A DNA stretch of 64,000 nucleotides from Streptomyces griseus subsp. griseus (GTDB lineage: Bacteria; Actinomycetota; Actinomycetes; Streptomycetales; Streptomycetaceae): contig NZ_JOJE01000006.1 of assembly GCF_000720255.1 (NCBI RefSeq), forward strand, positions 62,001 through 126,000. Direction: 5' to 3'. How positions within the stretch are numbered: position 1 is the stretch's first letter; the number at the start of each line of letters is the position of its first letter. The notes under the pieces were generated by a model. The model worked only from the letters and a program-made list of their open reading frames with translations, was not told the DNA's origin and did no database searches. Position numbers and translations under genes: made by a program. Below are positions 32,612 to 41,630 of this stretch, in pieces.

Positions 32612-35598
32612 GGTTGCACCGGCTGGACATCACCGCGTTCGGGCCCTTCGGCGGCTCCCAGAGCGTCGACTTCGACGAGCTCTCCGCCGCCGGGCTCTTC
32701 CTGCTGCACGGACCGACGGGCGCCGGGAAGACCTCAATCCTGGACGCCGTGTGCTACGCCCTGTACGGCTCCGTGCCGGGCGCCCGGCAGAGCGGCCAGG
32801 GCCTGACCCTGCGCAGCGACCACGCCGCGGCCGGCACCCGCACCGAAGTGACGCTCGAACTCACCGTCGCGGGACGACGGCTGGAGGTCACCCGGCAGCC
32901 GCCCTGGGAGCGGCCGAAGAAGCGCGGCTCGGGCACCACCCTCGACAAGGCGCAGAGCTGGCTGCGCGAGTACGACGCCACGGCCCGCGCCTGGAAGGAC
33001 CTCAGCCGCTCCCACCAGGAGATCGGCGAGGAGATCACCCAGCTCCTCGGGATGAGCCGCGAGCAGTTCTGCCAGGTCGTGCTGCTACCCCAGGGCGACT
33101 TCGCCCGCTTCCTGCGCGCCGACGCCGAGGCCCGCGGCCGGCTCCTCGGCCGGCTCTTCGACACCCAGCGCTTCGCCGAGGTCGAGAAACGCCTGGCGGA
33201 GCGCCGGCGCGCAACCGAGGCACGGGTGCGTGAGGGGGACGCCGAGCTGCTCGCCGACGCCCACCGCATGCAGCAGGCCGCGGGCGACGCCATGGAACTG
33301 CCGGACCTGGCACCGGGGGAGCCGGGCCTCGCGGAGGCGGTCCTCGCCGCGGCCGCCGTCGCCCGCAGCACCGCGCGGGAACAGCTCACCATCGCCCACC
33401 GCGGTCGCGCCGCCGCCGAGGCCGCCCAGGCCACCGCCGAGCGCGCCCTGGACGATGTACGCGAAGTGGCCCGGTTGCAGCGGCGGTTCACCGAGGCTCG
33501 GGAACGGGCGCAGCGGCTGGAGGATCGGGCCGACGCCCACCGGGAGGCCCAGGCACGCATGGAGCGGGCCCGCAAGGCGGAGGCGGTCGCACCGGCGCTG
33601 GAACTGCGCGAGGCGGCCGAGAACGAGCACCGCGCGGCGGCCCGGACCGAGGCACAGGCGCGTGCCCTGCTCACGGGGAGCGACGCGGACGCCGGTGCGG
33701 GCGGACTCGCCGCCGCCGCACGCCGGGCCGCCGAGGAACTGGGCTCCCTGGAGTCGGCCCGCCGCGCCGAACAGCGTCTGACCGGGCTCGTCGCCGAGCG
33801 CGCCGACCTGGACCGCCAGGAGCGCGCCGACGAGGAGGTGCTGGCGGAGACCGAGGGCTGGCTCGCCGGGTGGGAGACGACCCGTGCGGCACTCCAGACC
33901 CGTATCGAGTCCGCCCAGGAGGCCGCGGCTCGGGCCGAGCAGCTCGCCGTCCAGCGCGAGCCCGCCCAGAAGCGGCTGCGCGCGGCCCGGCTGCGCGACC
34001 GGCTCGCCGGGGACACCGAGGACGCCCAGCGGCAGGTCGTCGCCTCCGAGGGGCGCGCGCTCCAAGCCAAGAGGCACTGGCTCGACCTCAAGGAGCAGCG
34101 TCTCGACGGCATCGCCGCGGAACTCGCCGCCCACCTCACGGACGGCGAACCCTGCGCGGTCTGCGGCGCCACCGAACACCCCGCCCCCGCGCGCAAGGAC
34201 GCCGGGCACGTCGACCGCGAGGCCGAGGAACAGGCCCTGGCCGCCTGCCGGCGCGAGGAGGAACGGCACGCCGAGGACGAGCGGCGCCTCGGCGTCGTAC
34301 GCGAGGCGCTCGCCGCCGCCACCGCCGAGGCCGGCGACACCCCGGCCGCCCGGCTCGCCGAGGACGCCGACGAGCTGGAACGGCTCCATGCGCAGGCCCG
34401 CCGGGACGCCTCCGCACTGCACGCCGCGCTCGAGGAACTGCGCAGGGCCGAGCAGGAGCACGAGCGGCGGACCGCCGACCGGCAGCAGGCCGCGCTCGCC
34501 ACCGCGACCAGGTCCGCCCGCAGGGACACCCTGGAACGGGAACGCGCCACCCTGGAGGCCGAGTTGGCGCAGGCCCGCGGCGCCCAGGACAGCGTGGCCG
34601 CGCGGGCCGCGGAGCTGGAACGGCACGTCTCCCGGCTCACCGACGCGGCCGATGCCGCGCGGGCCGCCGAGGAGAGCGCCGAGCGGCTCAAGGCCGCCGA
34701 CGGACGGCTCGCCGAGGCCGCCTTCCGTGCCGGCTTCGACACCCCACGGGACGCGGCCGCGGCGCTCCTCGACGACGCGGCCCACCGCGAGCTGCAACGG
34801 CGCCTGGACGTGTGGCAGACCGAGGAGACGGCCGTCCGCGCCGTCCTCGCCGAGGCAGACACCGCGGCCGCCGCCGAGCAGCCGCCCGCCGACCTCGCCG
34901 CGGCGGAGCGGGCCGCCGCCGACGCGGCCGGACGCCTGCGGGCGGCCGCCTCCGCATGGGACGCGGCCGCCCGCCGCTGCACCGAACTCGACCGGCTCTC
35001 CGCGCGCGCGGAGACGGGCGTACGACGCCTCGGACCCCTGCGTGAGGAGTACGACCGGGTGGCCCGTATGGCCTCCCTCACGGCGGGCACCTCCGCCGAC
35101 AACGAGCGGAAGATGCGCCTGGAGTCGTACGTCCTCGCCGCCCGTCTGGAGCAGGTGGCCGCCGCCGCGACCGTACGCCTGCAGCGCATGTCGTCAGGCC
35201 GCTACACCCTCGTCCACTCCGCCGACCGGGCCGGACGCGGCCGCAGCGGCCTCGGGCTGCACGTCGTCGACGCCTGGACCGGCCGTGAGCGCGACACGGC
35301 CACGCTGTCGGGCGGTGAGACGTTCTTCGCCTCGCTCGCCCTGGCCCTCGGTCTGGCCGACGTGGTCACCGACGAGGCCGGCGGCGTCCGCCTGGACACG
35401 CTCTTCATCGACGAGGGCTTCGGCAGCCTCGACGACCAGACTCTCGACGAGGTCCTCGACGTCCTCGACTCCCTGCGCGAACGCGACCGCAGCGTGGGCA
35501 TCGTCAGCCATGTGGGCGACCTGCGGCGGCGCATCCACGCCCAGCTGGAGGTCGTGAAGGGCCGGTCGGGATCGGTGGTGCAGCAGCGCGGTCACTGA
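32608..35598 (+). CDS. sbcC: exonuclease subunit SbcC, SMC-like ATPase
   Basis: A 996-residue Rad50-type partner of SbcD. Walker A GPTGAGKT lies at residues 35-42. Long Ala/Glu/Arg-rich coiled-coil arms flank the zinc hook C516-AV-C519 (DGEPCAVCGATEHP). The ABC signature LSGGE starts at residue 900 and Walker B LFIDEGFGSLD at about 931, so the ATPase halves and hook are complete. GTG 32608 overlaps the sbcD stop (GTGA), giving translational coupling. The 3' end overlaps the convergent Lrp gene by 7 bp. The gene is particularly rich in G+C in the arms. Confidence 0.95.
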   Translation: MRLHRLDITAFGPFGGSQSVDFDELSAAGLFLLHGPTGAGKTSILDAVCYALYGSVPGARQSGQGLTLRSDHAAAGTRTEVTLELTVAGRRLEVTRQPPWERPKKRGSGTTLDKAQSWLREYDATARAWKDLSRSHQEIGEEITQLLGMSREQFCQVVLLPQGDFARFLRADAEARGRLLGRLFDTQRFAEVEKRLAERRRATEARVREGDAELLADAHRMQQAAGDAMELPDLAPGEPGLAEAVLAAAAVARSTAREQLTIAHRGRAAAEAAQATAERALDDVREVARLQRRFTEARERAQRLEDRADAHREAQARMERARKAEAVAPALELREAAENEHRAAARTEAQARALLTGSDADAGAGGLAAAARRAAEELGSLESARRAEQRLTGLVAERADLDRQERADEEVLAETEGWLAGWETTRAALQTRIESAQEAAARAEQLAVQREPAQKRLRAARLRDRLAGDTEDAQRQVVASEGRALQAKRHWLDLKEQRLDGIAAELAAHLTDGEPCAVCGATEHPAPARKDAGHVDREAEEQALAACRREEERHAEDERRLGVVREALAAATAEAGDTPAARLAEDADELERLHAQARRDASALHAALEELRRAEQEHERRTADRQQAALATATRSARRDTLERERATLEAELAQARGAQDSVAARAAELERHVSRLTDAADAARAAEESAERLKAADGRLAEAAFRAGFDTPRDAAAALLDDAAHRELQRRLDVWQTEETAVRAVLAEADTAAAAEQPPADLAAAERAAADAAGRLRAAASAWDAAARRCTELDRLSARAETGVRRLGPLREEYDRVARMASLTAGTSADNERKMRLESYVLAARLEQVAAAATVRLQRMSSGRYTLVHSADRAGRGRSGLGLHVVDAWTGRERDTATLSGGETFFASLALALGLADVVTDEAGGVRLDTLFIDEGFGSLDDQTLDEVLDVLDSLRERDRSVGIVSHVGDLRRRIHAQLEVVKGRSGSVVQQRGH

Positions 35599-36038
35599 CC
35601 CAGCGGGCGACGGTGGAGTGGGGAGGAGTAGACGACGCTGGTGGTGACCGAGCCCAGCGTGCCGATCTTGCCCGACACCTCCTCCAGGTGGCGCATCGAG
35701 CGGGCGGTGACCTTGATGACGAAGCAGTCGTCGCCCGTCACGTGGTGCGCCTCCAGGATCTCGGGCGTGACGGCGACCAGGTCGTGGAACGGCTTGTAGT
35801 TGCCGTTCGGGTACCTCAGCCGCACGAACGCCAGGATCGGCAGGCCGAGCCGCTCGGGGTCGACGACCGCCGCGTACCCCTGGATGACACCCGCCTCCTC
35901 CAGCCGCCGCACCCGCTCGGTCACGGCGCTCGGGGACATCGAGACGGCCCGGGCCAGCTCGGCGAAGCTGGCCCGGCCCTCCCGCTGGAGGACATCGAGG
36001 ATGCGCCAGTCGGTGGCGTCCGGGGAAAACGCGGTCAT
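35592..36038 (-). CDS. Lrp/AsnC family transcriptional regulator
   Basis: A 148-residue feast/famine regulator. Residues 5-60 form the winged HTH (ILDVLQREGRASFAELARAV and SPSAVTERVRRLEEAG), and 65-140 the RAM ligand domain (YNG-like NGNYKPFHDL, VTGDDCFVIKV). Ligand is probably an amino acid. It is divergent from a rhodanese gene at 36221 with a tandem repeat between, which could be its target. ATG 36038 begins MTAFSPDATDWRIL, the family-like start; upstream in-frame codons lie in the repeats. Confidence 0.9.
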   Translation of the reverse strand: MTAFSPDATDWRILDVLQREGRASFAELARAVSMSPSAVTERVRRLEEAGVIQGYAAVVDPERLGLPILAFVRLRYPNGNYKPFHDLVAVTPEILEAHHVTGDDCFVIKVTARSMRHLEEVSGKIGTLGSVTTSVVYSSPLHRRPLGQ

Positions 36039-36135
36039 GAGACGGGGATAGCAGGGGAATCCCCGGCGAAGCAAGACCTGGGCCGTGGAACGCTCCTTCT
36101 GGGAGCGGTGCTCCGACCGTAGATTTCTGGTCATC

Positions 36136-36207
36136 GGAAACCAGCCCGGAAACCAGCCCGGAACGCAGCCCCGGGACAGCCCGGAAAGCAGCCCGGGCAA
36201 TCAGCCC
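36136..36207. repeat. 12-bp tandem repeat array between Lrp and rhodanese genes
   Basis: Six imperfect units of GGAAACCAGCCC (first two identical) fill the space just before the rhodanese ribosome binding site. CTGGT-N8-ACCAG overlaps its left end (36127-36144). The array may hold regulator sites for the divergent Lrp protein or be a slippage tract. Confidence 0.55.
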
Positions 36208-36220
36208 AGAGAGGCCCACG

Positions 36221-36697
36221 ATGACCCCCACGACCGCCGGCCCCGTCCTGCGCACCGCCCCCGCCGCCCCCGCCGAGGCGGCCGCCTACTTCCGCGCGAG
36301 CCTCGCCTTCCACGCGGACGTCTCCGACGTCGCCGCCGCGCTCGCCACCGACGGCGACCCCGGATTCGTCGTCCTCGACTCCCGCTCCACCGCGTCCTGG
36401 GACCAGGGCCACATCCCCGGCGCGGTCCACCTGCCCACCGCGCTCATCCCCGAGCAGGCCGGACAGCTCCTGGACAAGAGCGTGCCCGTGGTGACGTACT
36501 GCTGGGGCCCCGGCTGCAACGGCGCCACCCGCGCAGCGCTCGCCCTCGCCGAACTCGGCTACCAGGTCAAGGAGATGCTGGGCGGGTTCGAGTACTGGGT
36601 GCGTGAGGGCTTCGAGTTCGAGACCTGGCAGGGCCGCGAGCGGCGTGCGGCCGATCCGCTGACGGCGCCCGTGGACGCGGCGGACTGCGGCTGCTGA
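36221..36697 (+). CDS. rhodanese-like domain protein
   Basis: A 158-residue single-domain sulfurtransferase-like protein. The conserved FVVLDSRSTASWDQGHIPGA is central and the active-site loop YCWGPGCNGATRAA has the catalytic Cys. The C-terminus (GYQVKEMLGGFEYW) completes the fold; a Cys pair CGC ends the chain. In Lrp-type contexts it may handle sulfur from cysteine. ATG 36221 has GAGAGG nine bases upstream. It is divergent from the Lrp gene, which probably controls it. Confidence 0.88.
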   Translation: MTPTTAGPVLRTAPAAPAEAAAYFRASLAFHADVSDVAAALATDGDPGFVVLDSRSTASWDQGHIPGAVHLPTALIPEQAGQLLDKSVPVVTYCWGPGCNGATRAALALAELGYQVKEMLGGFEYWVREGFEFETWQGRERRAADPLTAPVDAADCGC

Positions 36698-36725
36698 ATC
36701 CGGGCTCCTTCGTTGCACCGAGGGC

Positions 36726-37364
36726 TCAAGGGGCGATGGCGTAGTCGCCGAGGGCCGGTTCCAGCAGGGCGAACACCTGGGTGGCTTCGCGGGTGATCAC
36801 GGCGGCGATGTGGGTGTTGTCGTGGCCGGCGAGGGTCAGGTCCTGGATGCGTCGGAACAGCAGTCGGTGGGCGGCGCCGAGTTGGGCGGCGACGGCGCGG
36901 GGGGTGATGTCGTCGTCGGCGGCGCCGGTGGCCTCCGTGAGCGTCTCGGCCAGCGCGTGCTCTCGCTGGTCGTGTAGGTCGCGCAGCCGGGCGGTGAGGG
37001 TGGGGCTCTCGGCGATCATCCGGGAGAAGTCCGGGCCGCTGAAGCCTGCCACGGGATTGTGCTCCTCGACCGCGGCGAGGAATCCGCCGCGCAGCGCACT
37101 CAGCGCGGACTCTCCCGTCGCGCGGCCCGCCACGGCCTCGGCCAGGCCGGCGACGAACTCCTCCTGGTGGTCGAGGGCCAGATCCTCCTTGCGCTGGAAG
37201 TAGTTGGTGACCGTCTTCTTCGCGACCCGGGCGGCGGCGGCGATCTCCGCGATGGTCGTCTGCTCGAAGCCCTGGTCGAGGAAGAGCCGGGTCGCATGGT
37301 CCGAGATCAGCTGCCGTGTCTCGCGCTTCTTGGACTCTCGGAGTCCCGTCGTGTCGATAGCCAT
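36726..37364 (-). CDS. TetR-family transcriptional regulator
   Basis: A 212-residue repressor. The HTH is ATRLFLDQGFEQTTIAEIAA and VAKKTVTNYFQRKEDL (residues 24-64), the rest is the ligand-binding helical domain, with MftR-like character in the C-terminal half. It is divergent from a glyoxalase-like gene 105 bp away; two similar 15-bp sites in that gap are likely operators, so the regulator probably controls itself and the glyoxalase gene. Ligand is unknown. Confidence 0.9.
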   Translation of the reverse strand: MAIDTTGLRESKKRETRQLISDHATRLFLDQGFEQTTIAEIAAAARVAKKTVTNYFQRKEDLALDHQEEFVAGLAEAVAGRATGESALSALRGGFLAAVEEHNPVAGFSGPDFSRMIAESPTLTARLRDLHDQREHALAETLTEATGAADDDITPRAVAAQLGAAHRLLFRRIQDLTLAGHDNTHIAAVITREATQVFALLEPALGDYAIAP

Positions 37365-37374
37365 GATGGCAATC

Positions 37375-37389
37375 TTACGCTCGTAGTAA
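37375..37389. promoter_or_regulatory. TetR operator candidate 1
   Basis: TTACGCTCGTAGTAA, with TTAC/GTAA ends, lies 11 bases upstream of the TetR start. It matches the second site at 37426 in 11 of 15 positions and is placed to cover the repressor gene's own promoter. Confidence 0.5.
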
Positions 37390-37425
37390 AAATATGTTGA
37401 CCGCCATGGTGCGCTGCGTGTAATT

Positions 37426-37440
37426 TTACGTCCGTCATAA
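37426..37440. promoter_or_regulatory. TetR operator candidate 2
   Basis: TTACGTCCGTCATAA lies 29 bp before the glyoxalase-like gene, 51 bp from site 1, a spacing near five helical turns. It shares TTACG-xx-CGT-xx-TAA with site 1. Confidence 0.5.
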
Positions 37441-37469
37441 GTTTTCCTTCGTTCTCTGGAGAGGGCACC

Positions 37470-37853
37470 TTGCAGATCACCGCCTCAACCGTCTCGCTCA
37501 CCGTCGACGACGTGGCCGCGTCCCACGCGTTCTTCACCACCCACCTCGGCTACACCGAGGTGGCCGCCGCCGACGGATTCGCCTCGCTGAGCCGCGAGGA
37601 TGCCGCTGCGGACATCGTTCTGCTGCGCCGGGGCACCGACGTCCTGCCGGCCGAGCAGCGCAACCAGCGTGCGTCGGGGCTCATCCTGGCGTTCACCGTC
37701 ACCGGTCTCGCGGACGAGGAAGAGCGACTGCACAAGCAGGGTGTGGCCATCACCATGCCCCTGCGCGAGGAGCCTTGGGGCGAGCGGCTCTTCCAGGTCA
37801 CCGACCCCAACGGTGTCGTCGTCCAGTTCGTCGAGTGGGCGCAACCCGCCTGA
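37470..37853 (+). CDS. glyoxalase/VOC-family protein
   Basis: A 127-residue vicinal-oxygen-chelate protein with two beta-alpha-beta-beta-beta units: TVSLTVDDVAASHAFFTTHL and ITMPLREEPWGERLFQVTDP, ending NGVVVQFVEW with the conserved Glu. Members isomerise, resist or bind small compounds; the substrate is not known. The start is TTG at 37470 with GGAGAGGG seven bases before it. TetR control by the divergent gene is probable from the paired operator-like sites. Confidence 0.88.
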   Translation: MQITASTVSLTVDDVAASHAFFTTHLGYTEVAAADGFASLSREDAAADIVLLRRGTDVLPAEQRNQRASGLILAFTVTGLADEEERLHKQGVAITMPLREEPWGERLFQVTDPNGVVVQFVEWAQPA

Positions 37854-37912
37854 CCCGGCCCGGTTCCGCCCGGTTGCCGGGTGCGCCCGCCTCGCCTGTA
37901 GGTTTTTGCGCC

Positions 37913-38428
37913 ATGGTGAGATACGCGGAACCGGGCGCGGCGGAATGGGTGGAGTCGGGCGGCGGCCCGCTCATCGCGGTACCCGAGGCGGTGCTGCCGT
38001 TCTGGACGGGTGCCGACGGGGAGGAGACGGCCTCGGACTACGACCGGGCCTGCGAGGTGGACGGCTTCATCGGGCTGTTGCCCGTCGGGGACAGCGCGGC
38101 TCTGGTGTTCGGCGACGAACCGGCCTCCACCACGTACCTTCCGGACCACGGCACCTTCGTACGGTGGTCCGCCGCCGACTCCGAGGAGGAACTCCTCGCC
38201 GAGGTGCAGACGGCACTCGAAACGGCCCTGTGGGAGCCGGAGGTCCGCTGGACCGTCCCCGGCCCGGTGCTCCTGTTCGACGCGGCCTGGCCCGGCAACG
38301 ACTCCGCCGGTACCGACCATGTCAGGATCGCGCTGACGCCCGGTCACTACGCCGTCCGCGCGGCCAACGTGCAGCCGGGGCCGGAGACTTGGCTGGGTCT
38401 GGTGCAGGTGAGGAAGCTGGCGGACTGA
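37913..38428 (+). CDS. Imm21-family immunity-like protein
   Basis: A 171-residue cytoplasmic protein. The opening EWVESGGGPLIAVPEAVLPFW and DYDRACEVDGFIGLLPVG match the Imm21 family, predicted antidotes to polymorphic toxins. No toxin gene is next to it; neighbours are a glyoxalase and an SDR, so it may be an orphan immunity gene or serve another role. ATG 37913 lies 59 bp past the glyoxalase stop; ribosome binding site weak. Function is inferred from family only. Confidence 0.75.
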   Translation: MVRYAEPGAAEWVESGGGPLIAVPEAVLPFWTGADGEETASDYDRACEVDGFIGLLPVGDSAALVFGDEPASTTYLPDHGTFVRWSAADSEEELLAEVQTALETALWEPEVRWTVPGPVLLFDAAWPGNDSAGTDHVRIALTPGHYAVRAANVQPGPETWLGLVQVRKLAD

Positions 38429-38498
38429 GTCGTGGCGAGGACGGGCGCCGTGAAAACCAAGTGCGTCGCCCGCACCCGCCTCCCCATCATGGACGACC

Positions 38499-39341
38499 AT
38501 GTCCCACCTTCCGCACCCCACGCCCGAAGACCTCCGCCGTGACCCCCTGCCATTGCGCGGCCGGACCGCTCTGGTCACCGGCGCGAGCAGACGGGCCGGA
38601 ATCGGACACGCGGTGGCACGGCGGCTCGTCGCCTACGGGGCGAGCGTGTACCTGCACCACCACGTGCCGCACGACGCCGAGATGCCCTGGGGCGCCGACC
38701 GGCCCGAGGAGGTGACCGCCTCCGTCCGTGCTGCCCAGGGCGCCCCCGACGCGCTGGTCGTCGCGGGCCCTGGTGACCTGTCCGACCCGGCGGCGCCCGC
38801 CGAGCTGGTGGCCACCGCGTCCGCGGCCCTCGGCGGACGGCTCGACATCCTGGTCGCCAACCACGCCCGCAGCGGCTCCGACGGCACCCTCGACGAGATC
38901 GACGCGGCGATGCTCGACGCCCACTGGGCGGTCGACACCCGCTCGGTGGTGCTGCTCGTGCAGGCGTACGCCAGGGCGCGCGCCGCATCGCCCGGGCCGG
39001 GCGGGCGCGTGGTGATGATGACGTCCGGGCAGGACAAGGCGGGCGGCATGCCCGGCGAGATCGCGTACGCCCTGCAGAAGGGGGCCCTCGCCTCGATCAC
39101 TCGCTCCCTTTCCACCACGCTCGCCGAGCACGCCATCACGGTGAACACGGTCAACCCCGGCCCCGTGGACACGGGTTACCTGACCGGCGAGGTCCACGCG
39201 GCCGTCGCGGCCCGCTTCCCCGCAGGCCGTTGGGGCAGGCCCGACGACCCGGCCCGCCTCATCGCCTGGCTGGCGACGGACGAGGCGGGCTGGGTCACGG
39301 GGCAGGTGATCGACTCGGAGGGCGGGTTCCGGCGCGGATGA
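38499..39341 (+). CDS. short-chain dehydrogenase/reductase
   Basis: A 280-residue SDR. Cofactor motif TGASRRAGIGHAVARRL has two extra residues compared with TGxxxGIG, as seen in some SDRs. NNAG is replaced by ANHARSG. The active-site Ser and Tyr-x3-Lys (YALQK) are present in VVMMTSGQDKAGG and GEIAYALQK, and VNPGPVDTGYL follows. Substrate is unknown. It stands alone; the next gene is convergent and 12 bp away. Confidence 0.85.
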   Translation: MSHLPHPTPEDLRRDPLPLRGRTALVTGASRRAGIGHAVARRLVAYGASVYLHHHVPHDAEMPWGADRPEEVTASVRAAQGAPDALVVAGPGDLSDPAAPAELVATASAALGGRLDILVANHARSGSDGTLDEIDAAMLDAHWAVDTRSVVLLVQAYARARAASPGPGGRVVMMTSGQDKAGGMPGEIAYALQKGALASITRSLSTTLAEHAITVNTVNPGPVDTGYLTGEVHAAVAARFPAGRWGRPDDPARLIAWLATDEAGWVTGQVIDSEGGFRRG

Positions 39342-39353
39342 GGGAACGACCGG

Positions 39354-41042
39354 TCAGAGAGCCGCCAGCTCGTCCACCAGGTCGTCCAGGCCCAGCGACC
39401 CCTGGGAGAGGGCCGCCATGTGCCAGGCCTTCAGGTCGAACGCGTCGCCGTGCCGCTCGCGCGCCTTCTCCCGGCCCAGCAGCCAGGCCCGCTCGCCGAG
39501 CTTGTAGCCGATCGCCTGGCCCGGGATCGTGAGGTAGCGGGTCAGCTCGCTCTCGACGAAGTCCGCCGGACGGCTGCTGTGCGCCCCGAAGAACTCCTGG
39601 GCCAGCTCGGGGGTCCAGCGCTCGCCCGGGTGGAACGGGGAGTCGGCCGGGATCTCCAGCTCCAGGTGCATGCCGATGTCGACGATCACCCGCACCGCCC
39701 GCATCATCTGCGCGTCCAGGTAACCGAGCCGCTGCTCCGCGTCGGTGAGGAAGCCGAGCTCGTCCATCAGCCGCTCCGCGTACAGCGCCCAGCCCTCGGC
39801 GTTCGCGCTGACGATGCCGACGGTGGCCTGGTAGCGGGAGAGGTCCTCCGCCACGTGCACCCACTGGGCGAGCTGGAGGTGGTGGCCGGGGACACCCTCG
39901 TGGTACCAGGTCGAGACGAGGTCGTAGACCGGGAAGCGGGTCTCGCCCATCGTCGGCAGCCAGGTGCGGCCGGGCCGGGCGAAGTCCACCGACGGGGGCG
40001 TGTAGTACGGGGCCGCCGCGCCGCCCGGCGGGGCGATGCGCGCCTCCACCTTGCGGACCCGCTCGGCGAGGTCGAAGTGGGTGCCGTCGAGGGACTCGAT
40101 CGCCTGGTCCATCAGACCCTGCAGCCACGTCCGGACCTCGTCCACGCCCTCGATGTGCCGACCGTGCTCGTCGAGGTGCGCGAGCGCGGCCCACGGCGTG
40201 GCGGCACCGGGCAGGATCTTCTCGGCCTCCTCCTTCATCGCGGCGAGCAGGCGGTGGTACTCCGCCCAGCCGTACGTGTACGCCTCGTCCAGGTCGAGGT
40301 CCGTGCCGTTGAAGTAGCGCGCCCAGCGGGCGTAGCGCTCCCGCCCCACCGTGTTCGGCGCGCCCTCGATCGTCGGTACGTAGACGTCACGCATCCAGTC
40401 GCGCAGCTCCCCGACGGCGGCGGTCGCCGTACGGGCGGCCTCGTCCAGCTCCGTGCGCAGCGACTCGGGACCGACGGACACGAAGTCCTCGAACCAGCCG
40501 CGCCCCGCCCCCGTGTCCGCCCACTCGGCGAGCTGCTCGACGAACGTGGCGGTCGGGCGGGGCGCCGCGTACAGCTTGCGCTCCAGGCCGACGGTCAGGG
40601 ACGCGCGGTAGCCCGCCAGCGCGGCCGGCACCGCGCGCAGCCGCTCGGTGATCGCCGCCCAGTCCTCGTCCGTCTCCGCGGGCGTCACCGTGAAAACCTC
40701 GCGGACGTGGTGCGCGGGGGTCGCCATGTTGCCGACCGCGCGCAGGCCCTCCTCGGCCTCGTGCACCGCGAGTTCCGCGGTCAGCCGCTCACGCAACAGG
40801 CGGGCGCAGCGCCGCTCGATGTCACTGTCGGCGCCGGGCCGGCGCTCCGCCTCGTCGAGCCGCGCGAGGGTGGTCCGCGCCAACTGGGCGAGCGCGTCCT
40901 GACCGGCCGGCGAGAGGTCGGGGAGACGGCTCGAACTCTCCCGTACGCCGAGGTAGGTACCGGTGACCGGATCGAGGGCGATGAGCTCGTCGACGTAGGC
41001 GTCGGCGACCTCGCGGGGCAGCGGGATGTTCGTCTCAGACAT
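39354..41042 (-). CDS. DUF885 family metallopeptidase-like protein
   Basis: A 562-residue protein of the DUF885 family, related to M3/M32-like zinc peptidases. The zinc motif is HEGVPGHH in STWYHEGVPGHHLQLAQW, with GWALYAERLMDELGF as the second conserved block and PGQAIGYKLGERAWL near the end. No signal peptide: it is predicted to be cytosolic. ATG 41042 gives MSETNIPLPREVADAYVDEL; earlier in-frame starts add unmatched residues and overlap the Lrp gene. Confidence 0.88.
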   Translation of the reverse strand: MSETNIPLPREVADAYVDELIALDPVTGTYLGVRESSSRLPDLSPAGQDALAQLARTTLARLDEAERRPGADSDIERRCARLLRERLTAELAVHEAEEGLRAVGNMATPAHHVREVFTVTPAETDEDWAAITERLRAVPAALAGYRASLTVGLERKLYAAPRPTATFVEQLAEWADTGAGRGWFEDFVSVGPESLRTELDEAARTATAAVGELRDWMRDVYVPTIEGAPNTVGRERYARWARYFNGTDLDLDEAYTYGWAEYHRLLAAMKEEAEKILPGAATPWAALAHLDEHGRHIEGVDEVRTWLQGLMDQAIESLDGTHFDLAERVRKVEARIAPPGGAAAPYYTPPSVDFARPGRTWLPTMGETRFPVYDLVSTWYHEGVPGHHLQLAQWVHVAEDLSRYQATVGIVSANAEGWALYAERLMDELGFLTDAEQRLGYLDAQMMRAVRVIVDIGMHLELEIPADSPFHPGERWTPELAQEFFGAHSSRPADFVESELTRYLTIPGQAIGYKLGERAWLLGREKARERHGDAFDLKAWHMAALSQGSLGLDDLVDELAAL

Positions 41043-41074
41043 GCGGACCATCCTGGTACGGGGCCCGCGGCACG

Positions 41075-41569
41075 TCACCCGGATTGCGCCGACGGCGTAG
41101 CGGGTGGCAGCAGCGGCCCGCACTCCCACTGCTGGAAGATCAACCGGGTCTCCACGCGGGCCACTTCGCGCCGGGCGGTGAACTCGTCCAGGACCAGTCG
41201 CTGCAGGTCCGCCATGTCCGCGACCGCCACATGGACCAGGTAGTCGTCGGGACCCGTGAGGTGGAAGACGGTCCGTGCCTCCGGCAGCGCCCGGATCCGT
41301 TCCACGAACGGTCCCACCAGTTCCCGCCGGTGCGGCCTGACCTGCACGGACAGCAGCGCCTCCAACCCCCTCCCCAATTTGGCCGGATCGACCCGCAGCC
41401 GGTGCCCGAGGATCACGCCGGCCCGGCGCAGCCGGGTCACGCGGTCCAGGCAGGTCGAGGGCGCCACCCCGATCTGGGCGGCGAGGTCACGGTAGGTCGT
41501 CCGGGCGTCGTTCTGCAGCAGCCGCAGCAGCTGGAGATCCACCGGATCCAGTACGACGGATTCGGTCAC
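41075..41569 (-). CDS. Lrp/AsnC family transcriptional regulator
   Basis: A 164-residue Lrp-type regulator. HTH: LQLLRLLQNDARTTYRDLAA and APSTCLDRVTRLRRAG; RAM domain: FHLTGPDDYLVHVAVADM. GTG 41569 is used, giving VTESVVLDPVDLQLL. It is divergent, 61 bp away, from a Cys/Met-type PLP enzyme; such pairs often have an Lrp protein that senses the amino acid substrate and activates the lyase gene, which is inferred here. 32 bp downstream lies the DUF885 gene, same strand. Confidence 0.9.
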   Translation of the reverse strand: MTESVVLDPVDLQLLRLLQNDARTTYRDLAAQIGVAPSTCLDRVTRLRRAGVILGHRLRVDPAKLGRGLEALLSVQVRPHRRELVGPFVERIRALPEARTVFHLTGPDDYLVHVAVADMADLQRLVLDEFTARREVARVETRLIFQQWECGPLLPPATPSAQSG

Positions 41570-41630
41570 CGGCCGAACGTAACACGGCTGTGCCCCGATC
41601 CGACCCGGTCGGTGTTCACCCTTTCCGACC

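Noticed and set aside
32754..35189. 811-codon Ser/Arg-rich frame antisense to sbcC
   Set aside because: Composition is that of a mirrored coding strand; sbcC has all its motifs on the plus strand.
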